In this document: in pieces, positions 36,965 through 46,573 of the stretch | Position numbering within the stretch: position 1 is the first letter of the stretch | Layout: each line of letters starts with the position of its first letter | The notes under the pieces: model-generated | What the model saw: only the letters and a program-made list of their open reading frames with translations | What the model was told of the DNA's origin: nothing | Databases searched by the model: none | Made by a program: the position numbers and the translations under genes | Source of the DNA: Actinomadura sp. 6K520 | GTDB lineage: Bacteria; Actinomycetota; Actinomycetes; Streptosporangiales; Streptosporangiaceae | Reading direction: 5' to 3' | Assembly (NCBI RefSeq): GCF_004349245.1 | Contig: NZ_SMLC01000004.1 | Location: 1-64,000 of the forward strand | Length of the DNA stretch: 64,000 nucleotides

Positions 36965-37945
36965 ATGGCGATGACCGGTGTGGTCAAGGACGAGCTGAGC
37001 AGGCTCACGGTCATGAAGCCGTGCTGCCGCAAGGCCGAGGTCTCGACGCTGCTGCGCTTCGCGGGAGGGCTGCACCTGGTCAGCGGCCGCATCGTGATCG
37101 AGGCCGAGATCGACACCGGTGTCGCGGCACGGCGCCTCATCAAGGACATCGCGGAGGTGTTCGGGCACACCTCCGAGGTCGTCGTCCTCGCGCCCAGCGG
37201 CCTGCGCAAGGGCAACCGCTACGTCGTCCGCGTCTTCCGCGACGGCGAGTCGCTCGCCCGGCAGACCGGCCTCATCGACAACAACGGCCGCCCGGTCCGC
37301 GGCCTGCCCCGCCAGGTCGTCGCCGGCGCCGCCTGCGACGCCGAATCCGCCTGGCGCGGCGCGTTCCTCGCGCACGGCTCGCTCACCGAACCCGGCCGGT
37401 CCATGTCGCTGGAGGTGACCTGCCCCGGCCCCGAGGCCGCGCTCGCCCTCGTCGGCGCCGCCCGCCGCCTCAAGATCCACGCCAAGGCCCGCGAGGTCCG
37501 CGGCGTCGACCGCGTCGTCGTCCGCGACGGCGACGCCATCAGCGCCCTGCTCACCCGCCTCGGCGCCCACGACAGCGTCCTCGCCTGGGAAGAGCGCCGC
37601 ATGCGCCGCGAGGTGCGCGCCACCGCCAACCGCCTCGCCAACTTCGACGACGCCAACCTCCGCCGCTCCGCCCGCGCCGCCGTCGCCGCCGGCGCCCGCG
37701 TCGCCCGCGCCCTGGAGATCCTCGGCGACGACGCCCCCGAGCACCTCGTCAACGCCGGCCGCCTCCGCCTCGAACACAAGCAGGCGTCCCTCGAAGAACT
37801 CGGCCAGCTCGCCGACCCGCCCCTCACCAAGGACGCCATCGCCGGCCGCATCCGCCGCCTCCTCGCCATGGCCGACAAACGCGCCGGCGACCAGGGCATC
37901 CCCGGCACCGACGCCAACCTGACGGCGGACATGCTGGCGCCTTAG
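36965..37945 (+). CDS. whiA: sporulation regulator WhiA
   Basis: A 326-residue DNA-binding protein with the LAGLIDADG-like N-terminal domain ([18 protein letters not shown] and [12 protein letters not shown]), [20 protein letters not shown], and a C-terminal helix-turn-helix ([26 protein letters not shown]). In Streptomyces WhiA works with WhiB to start sporulation septation. Its ATG follows GGGGGAGGG. A strong terminator-like hairpin starts 3 bases after its stop and ends the uvrC-rapZ-yvcK-whiA run. Confidence 0.95.
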   Translation: MAMTGVVKDELSRLTVMKPCCRKAEVSTLLRFAGGLHLVSGRIVIEAEIDTGVAARRLIKDIAEVFGHTSEVVVLAPSGLRKGNRYVVRVFRDGESLARQTGLIDNNGRPVRGLPRQVVAGAACDAESAWRGAFLAHGSLTEPGRSMSLEVTCPGPEAALALVGAARRLKIHAKAREVRGVDRVVVRDGDAISALLTRLGAHDSVLAWEERRMRREVRATANRLANFDDANLRRSARAAVAAGARVARALEILGDDAPEHLVNAGRLRLEHKQASLEELGQLADPPLTKDAIAGRIRRLLAMADKRAGDQGIPGTDANLTADMLAP

Positions 37946-37947
37946 TC

Positions 37948-37971
37948 GTTTGGGGGGGCGACCCCCCAAAC
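37948..37971 (+). terminator. strong hairpin after whiA
   Basis: GTTTGGGGGG (37948-37957) and CCCCCCAAAC (37962-37971) form a perfect 10-bp stem with a GCGA (GNRA-type) tetraloop, starting 3 bases after the whiA stop. There is no U-tract, but the stability fits an actinomycete intrinsic terminator. Confidence 0.75.
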
Positions 37972-38060
37972 CCCCCGTGACGAGCCGGTCGATCCTCACG
38001 CCACGCTGCGGGTCCGTGCGACCGTGCGGGTTTGCGTCGTGTCGCTGCGGTCGCCCGGCT

Positions 38061-38113
38061 CGGCGGGTCCTGCGGCCTGCGCTCGCTGCGCTCGCTCCGG
38101 CCGCACGACCCGT
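38061..38113. repeat. 53-bp dispersed palindromic element, copy 2
   Basis: The reverse complement of this block matches 13631-13683 at 52 of 53 positions. Here it sits between the whiA terminator and the minus-strand gene ending at 38148. Like copy 1 it folds into an imperfect hairpin with a GAGCG/GCTCG-rich centre. Confidence 0.7.
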
Positions 38114-38147
38114 GGCCTCGGCCGGGTTGGGGCTCCAAGAGGTGTGT

Positions 38148-39359
38148 TCAGTCGGTCTTGTTCAGGTCGCCTCTGAGGATTCGGTGGATCAGGTCTGGGC
38201 GGAGTTGGCCGTAGCCGGTCTCGGCCCAGATGCTCTGGGCCGGGTCGGCCTCGTAGTAGGGGACGGGGCGGCCGTCGCGGGTGTCCGTGAGGACGTCCGG
38301 GGTCTGCTTGTTGCGGGCCGCGCGGGCGCAGGTGCGGCATGCCTGAACGCGGAGTCGCTCGCGGGTGCCGATGGGGCGCCAGTCGAGCTTCGTCGTGGCG
38401 TCCCCGTGCAGGGGGTTGAAGAAGCAGAGGGGCATCTCGGGGATCTCCGGCCTGCCCTTCGCGACGGCCTGGGCGGACGCGAGGGCGTCGCGGCCCTGGT
38501 CGACCAGGACCAGGACGCCCGCGAGGTCGGGGACGCCCCGGGCCGCGTCGAGGGTCTTGCCGGCGGCCTGGTAGGCGTCCAGGGCCCTGGCCATCAGGGT
38601 GCCGGCCCGCTCGTTCGCCGGGGTGCTGCTCTCGTCCAGGAGTTCACCGAAGGTGATGACCTCGTGCGACGCCTGCTCGCGGAGCTGGTCCTCGTTCGCG
38701 CGGCTCGCGGTGGCGAACACCGTGCGGGGCATGAGGAGGCCCTCGCCCGCGACCTCGCGCCGGGCGGCGGACGCCATGCGGCGGCGGCGCCACAGCAGGA
38801 GGCCCGCGACGCCGGCGGCGGCCGCTCCCGCCGCGCCCAGGGGGAGCGCCAGGCCGCCGTCCTCGTCCGGCGCCGGGCGGTCACGGGTTTCGGGGCGCCT
38901 GCTGACGCGTGCCCTGATCTCGGCGGAGACCCGCTTGTACTCCCGGGTGCCGGTGCCGGAGACGATCAGGTCGACGATGCGCGACAGCTTGTCCGCGAGC
39001 GGCGCGTCGTCCATCGCGCGGTCGAGGGCGACGGCCCACGCGGCGTCGCGGGCCTGGTACTCGCCGCCCCATTCCCGTGCGGCCAGGTCGTCGGTCCTGT
39101 CGTCGAACGTGATGAAGATGCCGTCGCGGCCGAGGCGGTCGTGCACGACCGTCGCCAGTTCCTCGGAGTCGGACCAGGTACCGCCCGCGACCAGGGGGAC
39201 GAGGATGACGAAGACGGGCGCGGGCGCCTTCCGGAACCTCGCGATGAGCGCGCGCCGCTGCGCCTGGGGGAGCGCGGACGCCAGCGACGGGTCGACGTAG
39301 ATCGGGGAGCGGCGCAGCGCGGCCGCCAGCCGTTCGCCGGGGGACGGTTCACTCGACAC
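38148..39359 (-). CDS. TPM-like membrane protein with a C-terminal CxxC domain
   Basis: The third gene of a three-paralogue operon, 403 residues. It lacks a signal peptide but has the shared N-terminal domain (SPIYVDPSLASALP, about residues 18-140, with HDRLGRDGIFI), a transmembrane helix at about 169-189 followed by WRRRR, and a C-terminal domain of about 200 residues with LCFFNPLHGD (311-320) and CRTC (341-344). Cys312, the His of PLHGD and the CxxC could form a zinc site. The N-domain recalls TPM (PF04536) folds in its RDGxF core. Its start overlaps the upstream gene by 11 bp. I do not know the function. Confidence 0.75.
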   Translation of the reverse strand: MSSEPSPGERLAAALRRSPIYVDPSLASALPQAQRRALIARFRKAPAPVFVILVPLVAGGTWSDSEELATVVHDRLGRDGIFITFDDRTDDLAAREWGGEYQARDAAWAVALDRAMDDAPLADKLSRIVDLIVSGTGTREYKRVSAEIRARVSRRPETRDRPAPDEDGGLALPLGAAGAAAAGVAGLLLWRRRRMASAARREVAGEGLLMPRTVFATASRANEDQLREQASHEVITFGELLDESSTPANERAGTLMARALDAYQAAGKTLDAARGVPDLAGVLVLVDQGRDALASAQAVAKGRPEIPEMPLCFFNPLHGDATTKLDWRPIGTRERLRVQACRTCARAARNKQTPDVLTDTRDGRPVPYYEADPAQSIWAETGYGQLRPDLIHRILRGDLNKTD

Positions 39360-40623
39360 CGAGATACCTCATCACACGGGGAAGGAACTTCTTGCCGGTG
39401 GCCCCCCAGGCGGTGTCCCGCCAGACGCCGGGGATCGCGGTGTGGGGGCGGCTGCGGCCGGGGCCCGGCACCTTGAGGAGGTGCCGGTCGGTCAGCCCCT
39501 GCCGCGTCTCGATGCCGGCGCAGGTCTCGCACAGCGGGCACGGCTTCGGGAGGACCTTGTGGGTGAGCTTCGCCAGCCGCCTGCGCCTCACGGAGTCGCC
39601 GTGCAGCGGGTTCACCACGCAGGGGACGGGCGGGTCGGCGATGTCGCGGCTGAGCGCGGCCTGTCCCTGGCGCGCGAGGACGATCGCGCCGACGAGGTCG
39701 ATGGCGCGGTCTTCATCCTCTTTGGCGTCGTCGTAGAGGATCTGGGCGGCGTCGTAGGCGGAGATGGCATAGGGGCGTCCGCGTTCGGCGTCGGCCGTGA
39801 CGAGCGCCTGGCGGAGCGCACCGACCTCGTTGGCCGCCTGGCGCCGTAGCCGCCGCATGCTGGGCTCGGTCCAGGCCGTGCCGTGCCGCACGGGCTTCCG
39901 CTTGTTCCGCGGCGTGCTCTCGCGGCGCAGCAGGGCGAGGACGCCGACGCCCGTCCAGTACAGCAGGACGGCCGCGGCGGGACCGGCGAACAGGAGACCG
40001 GTGACGAGGGGGCCCGAGATCTCCGGCTCGGCCGGCCGCAACGTGTTCTCCTCCCCGAACGGGTCGGGACTGGAGTACAGCGTCGGCATTCCGGGGGACG
40101 CCGAAGGGGCCGTCGCGTAGCTGTCCAGGCGCTCGACGATCCGCTGCGCGAGGTCGTCGAACGGCCGCTCGCGGTCGGCGGGCCGCCAGGAGCCCGGCTG
40201 GTCGTCGTCCAGCACCGAGTACCGGTAGCGGCGCGGGACCCGGAACGCCTCGGATTCCAGGCCGCCGCGTGAATTGGACATGAGGTACAGGCCGTCGCGG
40301 CCGGAGCGCTCGTGCAACGCGAACAGGAACGCCTCGTCGCGGCCCTGGGACTCCGAGTCGCCCGGGTTCGGGACGACGACGACATAGGCGGGCACGCCGA
40401 GGCTGCGGGACGTCGCGCCGATCGCCCGGCGGACCCGGGCGCGCTCGGACTCGCCAAGGGCATGGCTGACGTCGGGGTCGACGAACAGGGGGTCCTTCTC
40501 CAGGGCCGCCGAGATCCGGTCCAGGCGCTGGTAGGCGTGCGGGGGATCGTCCGCGGCGACGGCGGGGCCGGCCAGTGCGAGGAGGAGGGCGGCGAGCATC
40601 GCCACGGTGCCCGCGCGTCTCAT
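39349..40623 (-). CDS. TPM-like secreted/membrane protein, paralogue with CPLCETC motif
   Basis: The middle gene of the trio, 424 residues. A Sec signal (residues 1-23, ending AVA-ADD), the N-domain (DPLFVDPDVSHAL, HERSGRDGLYLMS), a transmembrane region at about 203-233, and a C-terminal domain sharing PCVVNPLHGD (334-343) and CPLCETC (362-368) with the 403-residue paralogue. In topology the N-domain would be outside and the cysteine domain inside. It starts 4 bp inside the 3' end of the gene upstream (ATG overlaps its TGA). Function unknown. Confidence 0.75.
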   Translation of the reverse strand: MRRAGTVAMLAALLLALAGPAVAADDPPHAYQRLDRISAALEKDPLFVDPDVSHALGESERARVRRAIGATSRSLGVPAYVVVVPNPGDSESQGRDEAFLFALHERSGRDGLYLMSNSRGGLESEAFRVPRRYRYSVLDDDQPGSWRPADRERPFDDLAQRIVERLDSYATAPSASPGMPTLYSSPDPFGEENTLRPAEPEISGPLVTGLLFAGPAAAVLLYWTGVGVLALLRRESTPRNKRKPVRHGTAWTEPSMRRLRRQAANEVGALRQALVTADAERGRPYAISAYDAAQILYDDAKEDEDRAIDLVGAIVLARQGQAALSRDIADPPVPCVVNPLHGDSVRRRRLAKLTHKVLPKPCPLCETCAGIETRQGLTDRHLLKVPGPGRSRPHTAIPGVWRDTAWGATGKKFLPRVMRYLGVE

Positions 40624-41339
40624 CTGCGGCCCTTCGCCGGACTCTTCGTTCTCCGCTGCTGTCGCGTGCCCCGGCGGACGCGGCGGAGGGTCAGGAAGGT
40701 GAGGAGGGGCACTCCGCTGAGCGCGGCGCTCCCGCCGAACACCCCCCACTCCACCAGGGCCGCCCGCCGGTCCGCGGCATCGTCGGCGTCCAGCGCCTTG
40801 CGGACCTTCGACTTCGGTCTCGGCGGCGGGTTCTGGGCACGTTCCCGTGCCCGGCCCGACAGGGCGATGTCGACGAAGAGTTCGATCCGCTCGGGGGTGC
40901 TCGCGTCGTAGGCGAGTTCGTTCTGGGCGGCCCGCCACGCGTCCTCAAGCGGCAGCCGCCGGGAACCGCCGTACTGGCGGACCTCGCCGTCGGGCGAGGT
41001 CGGGGACGCCACGAGGTAGACGCCGTCCCGGCGGAGCCGGTCGCGCAGCAGCGGCAGGAGGGACTCGCCGTGCCGCCCCGTGCTGAGGCCGACGGTGGGG
41101 GTGACCGCCACGTAGGTCGGGGCGCCGAGGCGCGCGACGGCCGTCTTGATCCGCGCGGCGGCGTCCGGCGGCAGCACCCGCGGGGCGTGGTCGGTGACGT
41201 AGACGGGGTCGCGGCGGAGTTGCGCGGCGATGTGGTCGGCGCGGGACGGCGGCTCCGCGCGCTCCCGCGCGACGGCCGGCGGCGGGCACGCGAGCAGGAC
41301 CACCCCGCTCAAGATCAGGACGAGCCACCCGCCGCGCAT
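40620..41339 (-). CDS. TPM-like membrane protein (N-domain only)
   Basis: First gene of the trio, 239 residues. It has a signal/anchor (WLVLILSGVVLLACPPPAVA), the shared N-domain (DPVYVTDHAPRVLPPDA near residue 44; RDRLRRDGVYLVAS near 105), and one C-terminal helix (VEWGVFGGSAALSGVPLLTF) followed by a very basic tail; it has no cysteine domain. The cysteine inside the signal could be a lipobox (VVLLAC). Its divergent neighbour is gap, 225 bases away. Confidence 0.72.
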   Translation of the reverse strand: MRGGWLVLILSGVVLLACPPPAVARERAEPPSRADHIAAQLRRDPVYVTDHAPRVLPPDAAARIKTAVARLGAPTYVAVTPTVGLSTGRHGESLLPLLRDRLRRDGVYLVASPTSPDGEVRQYGGSRRLPLEDAWRAAQNELAYDASTPERIELFVDIALSGRARERAQNPPPRPKSKVRKALDADDAADRRAALVEWGVFGGSAALSGVPLLTFLTLRRVRRGTRQQRRTKSPAKGRR

Positions 41340-41515
41340 GGACGGCGAGTGTAGTGAAGGGGCGTCCCATATGTCGTGAGCGGGGGCGGAACCGGAGGCA
41401 TCCCCCTGCCGGGGGAGACGCGATCACCCCGGGATTCCCACACCGCCGGTGTCAAGCTACTCGCGGGTCATTGGATAGGGTCGAGCGTGGGGGAGATCCC
41501 CCTGATCGACCGTAG

Positions 41516-42569
<1,054 letters not shown>

Positions 42570-42596
42570 CGCGCCTCTGGGCGCGGCCTCGGGGGG

Positions 42597-42615
42597 CTTG
42601 GGGGCCGCCCCCGGG
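42597..42615 (+). terminator. hairpin between gap and pgk
   Basis: CTTGGGGG-CCG-CCCCCGGG forms an 8-bp stem (two G-U pairs) about 30 bases after the gap stop. It could be a partial terminator or mRNA stabiliser within the glycolytic operon. Confidence 0.35.
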
Positions 42616-42728
42616 AGAACATTGATCGCAGCCGTCGGCGCCGTGGCCGCGCACCGTGCACGGAGACCGTGCAGAGACAGGGCGCGAGGCCACGGCGCGG
42701 CCGTGTACGGAAGGACACCGACATCCCG

Positions 42729-43916
42729 ATGCGGACCATTGACGATCTCGACGTCGCCGGGAGGCGCGTTCTCGTCCGCGCCGACCTGAACGTCCCGCTG
42801 GAGGACGGCTCCATCACCGACGACGGGCGGATCCGCGCGAGCCTGCCGACGATCGAGGCGCTGCGGGCCCGGGGCGCCAAGGTCGTCGTCTGCGCCCACC
42901 TCGGCCGCCCCAAGGGCGAGGTGAAGCCCGAGTTCTCGCTGGCCCCCGTCGCCGCGCGGCTCGGCGAGCTGCTCGGCGCGGACGTGGCCGCCGCCGGGGA
43001 CGTCGTCGGCGACTCCGCCCGCGCGGTCGCGGCCGGGCTCCCCGACGGTGGCGTCGCGCTGCTGGAGAACCTGCGCTTCGAGCCCGGCGAGACCAGCAAG
43101 GACGACGCCGAGCGCGCCGCGTTCGCCGACCGGCTCGCCGCGCTCGCCGAGCTCTACGTCGGGGACGGGTTCGGTGCCGTGCACCGCAGGCACGCGTCGG
43201 TGTACGACGTGCCGCGGCGGCTCCCGCACGCGGCCGGCGGGCTGATCGCCGCCGAGGTCGAGGTGCTGCGGAAGCTCACCGAGGACGTCGAGCGGCCCTA
43301 CGCCGTCGCGCTCGGCGGCTCCAAGGTGTCCGACAAGCTCGGTGTGATCGACAACCTGCTCGGCAAGGCCGACCGCATCCTGATCGGTGGCGGCATGGTG
43401 TTCACGTTCCTGAAGGCCCAGGGGCACGAGGTCGGCAAGAGCCTCCTGGAGGAGGACCAGCTCGACACCGTCCGCGAGTACCTGCGGCGCGCCGAGGAGT
43501 CGGGTGTGGAGTTCGTCCTCCCGGTCGACATCGTCGCGGCGACCGCGTTCTCCGCCGACGCCGACCACGGCGTGGTCGCCGCCGACGCGATCCCGGCCGA
43601 CCGGCTCGGCCTGGACATCGGCCCCGAGTCCGGCAAGCTCTTCGCCGCGCGCCTCGCCGACGCCCGGACGGTCTTCTGGAACGGCCCGATGGGCGTGTTC
43701 GAGATGGAGCCCTACTCGCACGGCACCCGCGCCGTGGCCCAGGGCCTCATCGACTCCGGCGCGTTCACCGTGGTCGGCGGCGGCGACTCGGCCGCGGCCG
43801 TCCGGCGGCTCGGCTTCGACGAGGCCGCCTTCTCGCACATCTCGACCGGCGGCGGCGCCAGCCTCGAATACCTCGAAGGCAAGACGCTGCCCGGCCTGCA
43901 GGCCCTGGAGGACTGA
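42729..43916 (+). CDS. pgk: phosphoglycerate kinase
   Basis: A 395-residue glycolytic kinase. The N-domain has [14 protein letters not shown] and [13 protein letters not shown], the middle has [18 protein letters not shown] and [16 protein letters not shown], and the C-domain [11 protein letters not shown] and [14 protein letters not shown] followed by [14 protein letters not shown]. The ATG at 42729 gives the conserved start [17 protein letters not shown]; an upstream in-frame start at 42669 adds non-conserved sequence. It is 3 bases from tpiA. Confidence 0.97.
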   Translation: MRTIDDLDVAGRRVLVRADLNVPLEDGSITDDGRIRASLPTIEALRARGAKVVVCAHLGRPKGEVKPEFSLAPVAARLGELLGADVAAAGDVVGDSARAVAAGLPDGGVALLENLRFEPGETSKDDAERAAFADRLAALAELYVGDGFGAVHRRHASVYDVPRRLPHAAGGLIAAEVEVLRKLTEDVERPYAVALGGSKVSDKLGVIDNLLGKADRILIGGGMVFTFLKAQGHEVGKSLLEEDQLDTVREYLRRAEESGVEFVLPVDIVAATAFSADADHGVVAADAIPADRLGLDIGPESGKLFAARLADARTVFWNGPMGVFEMEPYSHGTRAVAQGLIDSGAFTVVGGGDSAAAVRRLGFDEAAFSHISTGGGASLEYLEGKTLPGLQALED

Positions 43917-43919
43917 CAC

Positions 43920-44729
43920 GTGGCGCGAACGACCCCTTCCGGCGCGCAGAGCGGCCGCAAGCCGCTCATGGCGGGCAACTGGAAGATGAACAACAACCAC
44001 TTCGACGCCATCAAGCTCGTGCAGAAGATGGCGTTCGCCCTCAAGGACGCCGACCACGACGCCGTCGACATCGCCGTGCTCCCGCCGTTCACGGCGATCC
44101 GCTCGGTGCAGACGCTGGTCGACGCCGACAAGCTCGGGATCCAGTACGGCGCGCAGGACGTCTCCCAGCACGCCTCCGGCGCCTACACCGGTGAGATCTC
44201 CGCCGCGATGCTGGCCAAGCTGGGCTGCACCTACGTCGCCGTGGGGCACTCCGAGCGCCGCCAGTACCACGCCGAGGACGACGCGGTCGTCAACGCCAAG
44301 GCCAGGGCCGCCCTCGGCGCCGACATCACCCCGATCCTGTGCGTGGGCGAGGGGCTGGACGTCCGCAAGGCCGGCGAGCACGTCGCGCACGTCCTGGCGC
44401 AGCTGGACGGCGGACTGGAGAAGATCCCCGCCGACCAGGCGCGGCGCACCGTGATCGCATACGAGCCCGTCTGGGCCATCGGCACCGGCGAGGTCGCCAC
44501 CCCCCAGGACGCGCAGGAGGTCTGCGGCGCCATCAGGACGCGGCTCGCCGAGCTCTACGACGGCGGACTGGCCGACCAGGCGCGTATCCTGTACGGCGGT
44601 TCGGTCAAGAGCGGCAACGTCGCCAAGCTCATGGCGCAGGAGGACGTGGACGGTGCCTTGGTCGGTGGTGCCAGCCTGGACCCGGGAGAATTCGTCAAGA
44701 TCTGCCGGTACCGGGATCTCCCCGTCTGA
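43920..44729 (+). CDS. tpiA: triosephosphate isomerase
   Basis: A 269-residue TIM-barrel enzyme, longer at the N-terminus by about 15 residues than usual. Motifs: [12 protein letters not shown] (Asn/Lys catalytic), [14 protein letters not shown] (electrophile His), [18 protein letters not shown] (catalytic Glu), and [19 protein letters not shown] start 3 bases after pgk. It completes the gap-pgk-tpiA block before secG. Confidence 0.96.
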   Translation: MARTTPSGAQSGRKPLMAGNWKMNNNHFDAIKLVQKMAFALKDADHDAVDIAVLPPFTAIRSVQTLVDADKLGIQYGAQDVSQHASGAYTGEISAAMLAKLGCTYVAVGHSERRQYHAEDDAVVNAKARAALGADITPILCVGEGLDVRKAGEHVAHVLAQLDGGLEKIPADQARRTVIAYEPVWAIGTGEVATPQDAQEVCGAIRTRLAELYDGGLADQARILYGGSVKSGNVAKLMAQEDVDGALVGGASLDPGEFVKICRYRDLPV

Positions 44730-44868
44730 TCAAAACTGATCAATTCTGCGTGAACTGGGGGTTCTTGCCGAACCAGCGGGTAGTTCGTCGTACCCTTCGT
44801 ACCTGACGGGTAAACCGCCCGGCCGCATCCACCGTCCCGAACTACGAACGACAAGGCGCTGAAGAATC

Positions 44869-45108
44869 GTGATCATCGCAACGGCCATCGTGCTCATCCT
44901 GTCGAGCCTGCTGATGGTGGTTCTCGTCCTGATGCACAAGGGCAAGGGCGGCGGACTGTCGGACATGTTCGGCGGCGGTATCTCGACGTCCCTGGGCGGG
45001 TCGTCGGTGGTGGAGCGCAACCTCGACCGGCTGACCGTCGCCGTCGGCCTGGTCTGGTCCGCGTCCATCATCGTCCTCGGGCTGCTGTTCAAGGGCGACG
45101 CCTCCTGA
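44869..45108 (+). CDS. secG: preprotein translocase subunit SecG
   Basis: A 79-residue two-helix membrane protein: a TM helix (ATAIVLILSSLLMVVLVLMH), the GKGGGLSDMFGGG loop typical of SecG, and a second TM (LTVAVGLVWSASIIVLGLLF). It is part of the SecYEG channel. The GTG start follows AGGCGCTGAAGAATC. Its place after tpiA and before rbpA is the conserved actinobacterial order. Confidence 0.92.
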   Translation: MIIATAIVLILSSLLMVVLVLMHKGKGGGLSDMFGGGISTSLGGSSVVERNLDRLTVAVGLVWSASIIVLGLLFKGDAS

Positions 45109-45192
45109 ACCACCCGTCAGACAGCATGCGAGCGCCGCGCCGCCCACCGGAGACCGCGGGCGGCGGCGGAAACACTGAGCGAGGAGTACTCC

Positions 45193-45564
45193 GTGGGTAG
45201 TGGCAACGCGATTCGGGGCAGCCGTGTCGGAGCCGGTCCGATGGGTGAGGCGGAGCGCGGCGACGCCGCCCCCCGCGTCTGGGTGACGTTCTACTGCGCC
45301 AACCGGCACGAGACCCGGCCCAGCTTCGCGACCGACGTCGCGGTCCCCGAGACCTGGGACTGCCCGCGCTGCGGGTTCCCCGCCGGCCAGGACTCGGAGA
45401 ACCCCCCGGCGCCGCCGAAGACCGAGCCGTACAAGACGCACCTCGCGTACGTGAAGGAGCGCCGCAGCGACGAGGACGGCGAGGCCATCCTCGAAGAGGC
45501 CCTCGCCAAGCTCCGCCAGAAGCGCGCCGCCGTCAAGAAGGCCCTGGAGTCCGCCAGCCGCTGA
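45193..45564 (+). CDS. rbpA: RNA polymerase-binding protein RbpA
   Basis: A 123-residue actinobacterial activator that binds RNA polymerase and the principal sigma factor. The central fold has the zinc-type cysteines FYCANRHE and CPRCGFPAG, and the C-terminal sigma-interaction segment YKTHLAYVKERRS is present. The GTG lies behind GAGCGAGGAG. It is an actinobacterial marker and gives rifampicin tolerance in Streptomyces. A hairpin follows about 32 bases after its stop. Confidence 0.95.
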   Translation: MGSGNAIRGSRVGAGPMGEAERGDAAPRVWVTFYCANRHETRPSFATDVAVPETWDCPRCGFPAGQDSENPPAPPKTEPYKTHLAYVKERRSDEDGEAILEEALAKLRQKRAAVKKALESASR

Positions 45565-45595
45565 GGCGAGTTTGTTTGCATTGCCCTTGGCGGTC

Positions 45596-45611
45596 AGGCG
45601 CTAGGGCGCCT
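45596..45611 (+). terminator. hairpin after rbpA
   Basis: AGGCGC-TAGG-GCGCCT is a perfect 6-bp stem with a 4-base loop followed by TTCCCTTC, about 31 bases after the rbpA stop. An outer TTGCCC/GGGCAA pair extends the fold. Confidence 0.5.
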
Positions 45612-45678
45612 TCCCTTCGGCGGGCAATGCGCGCGATCGCTGCATCGCTTCGGCTCGCCTTGCGGCTCGCTGCGCGAT

Positions 45679-45821
45679 CAGGTTTCTCGCAGGCTCGAAA
45701 CCTGCCTTCGGACGCGATCGCAAGCGTTGATGTCGTTGCGGGGTTGCGGTGCTGGCTGAGGTTGGCGGGTAGCGACGGCGCGCGTCAGCGCGGTGGCTCG
45801 CTTTCTCGCAGGCTCGGAACC
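45679..45821 (+). repeat. gene-free rbpA-asnC gap (45565-45972) with a repeated hairpin motif
   Basis: This 408-base gap contains no convincing gene. CAGGTTTC (45679-45686) and GAAACCTG (45697-45704) are perfect hairpin arms. The 20-mer TTTCTCGCAGGCTCGAAACC (45683-45702) recurs at 45802-45821 with one change, but there the left arm is lost. The composition, with many GCGATCGC-like words, differs from neighbours. It may be the remnant of a small mobile or REP-type element. Confidence 0.5.
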
Positions 45822-45883
45822 GCTTCCGTGGTGAGGGCAGAACGTTGTGGTCGGGGCGTGGCCGGGACCTGGTCGATGTCGCC

Positions 45884-45920
45884 GCTCCTCCGAATATCCT
45901 TCGGAGGGGCGGCGCTTTTT
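45884..45920 (+). terminator. U-tailed hairpin before the Lrp/AsnC gene
   Basis: Bases 45884-45894 pair with 45900-45910 (11-bp stem with one G-U pair, loop TATCC), and TTTTT follows at 45916-45920. This is one of the few classical intrinsic terminators in the window. It would isolate the downstream regulator from read-through, or act as an attenuator. Confidence 0.6.
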
Positions 45921-45972
45921 GTGCGTTTCTGCACCTTGGGTTCGGTTCGTGGTGGGGATCTTGGGAGGTGGC

Positions 45973-46464
45973 GTGGACGCGGTCGATCAGGCGATCCTGC
46001 GGCGGCTGCAGCGGGACGGACGGCAGACCAACCGGGAACTGGCGGAGGCGGTGGGGATCGCGCCCTCCACGGCGCTGGAGCGGACACGTGCGCTGCGCTC
46101 CCGCGGTGTCATCACGGGATTCCACGCCGCGGTCGACTTCGAACGGCTCGACCGGGGCGTGCAGGCGCTCATCTCGATCCGGATCCGGCCGCAGTCGCGG
46201 GAGGCGATCGAGTCGGCGCGCGACGGCATGGCGGCGATGCCCGAGGCCGTCGGGGTGTTCGTGGTGACGGGCAACGAGGATCTGCTCGTCCACGTGGCGG
46301 TGCCGAGCACCGCGTACCTGCGCGACTTCGTGCTCGACCGGCTGGCGCGCCGCAAGGAGTTCGTGGACGTCCGCACCACGGTCGTGTACGACCACGTCCA
46401 GCCGGTCGAGCAGGGCGAACTTCCGTCGGCAGGGAGGCCCGGGGACCGAACGCCTTACGGGTGA
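45973..46464 (+). CDS. Lrp/AsnC-family transcriptional regulator
   Basis: A 163-residue regulator with the N-terminal AsnC HTH (DQAILRRLQRDGRQTNRELA, VGIAPSTALERTRALRSRG) and the C-terminal RAM ligand domain (ALISIRIRPQSREAIES, VFVVTGNEDLLVHVAV). Such proteins respond to amino acids. The GTG at 45973 is 4 bases after GGGAGG, so GTGs at 45949 or 45952 remain possible. It is next to an EamA exporter, a common regulator-transporter pairing. Confidence 0.86.
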   Translation: MDAVDQAILRRLQRDGRQTNRELAEAVGIAPSTALERTRALRSRGVITGFHAAVDFERLDRGVQALISIRIRPQSREAIESARDGMAAMPEAVGVFVVTGNEDLLVHVAVPSTAYLRDFVLDRLARRKEFVDVRTTVVYDHVQPVEQGELPSAGRPGDRTPYG

Positions 46465-46573
46465 GCCGTGGATGGTGCGTCCACGGACGAATGATTGACG
46501 GCCACGAGCACCCGCGGCGAAGGAAGTACGGAACTCTCACGACAAGTGCGTAGATTCTTCTAACTTCAGTCGC

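Noticed and set aside
41400..41460. GC hairpins before gap as a riboswitch
   Set aside because: I could not match the conserved elements of any known class.
45600..45760. A tRNA or other stable RNA in the rbpA-asnC gap
   Set aside because: No cloverleaf or TTCGA-type T-loop in the right spacing; only repeated hairpin words.
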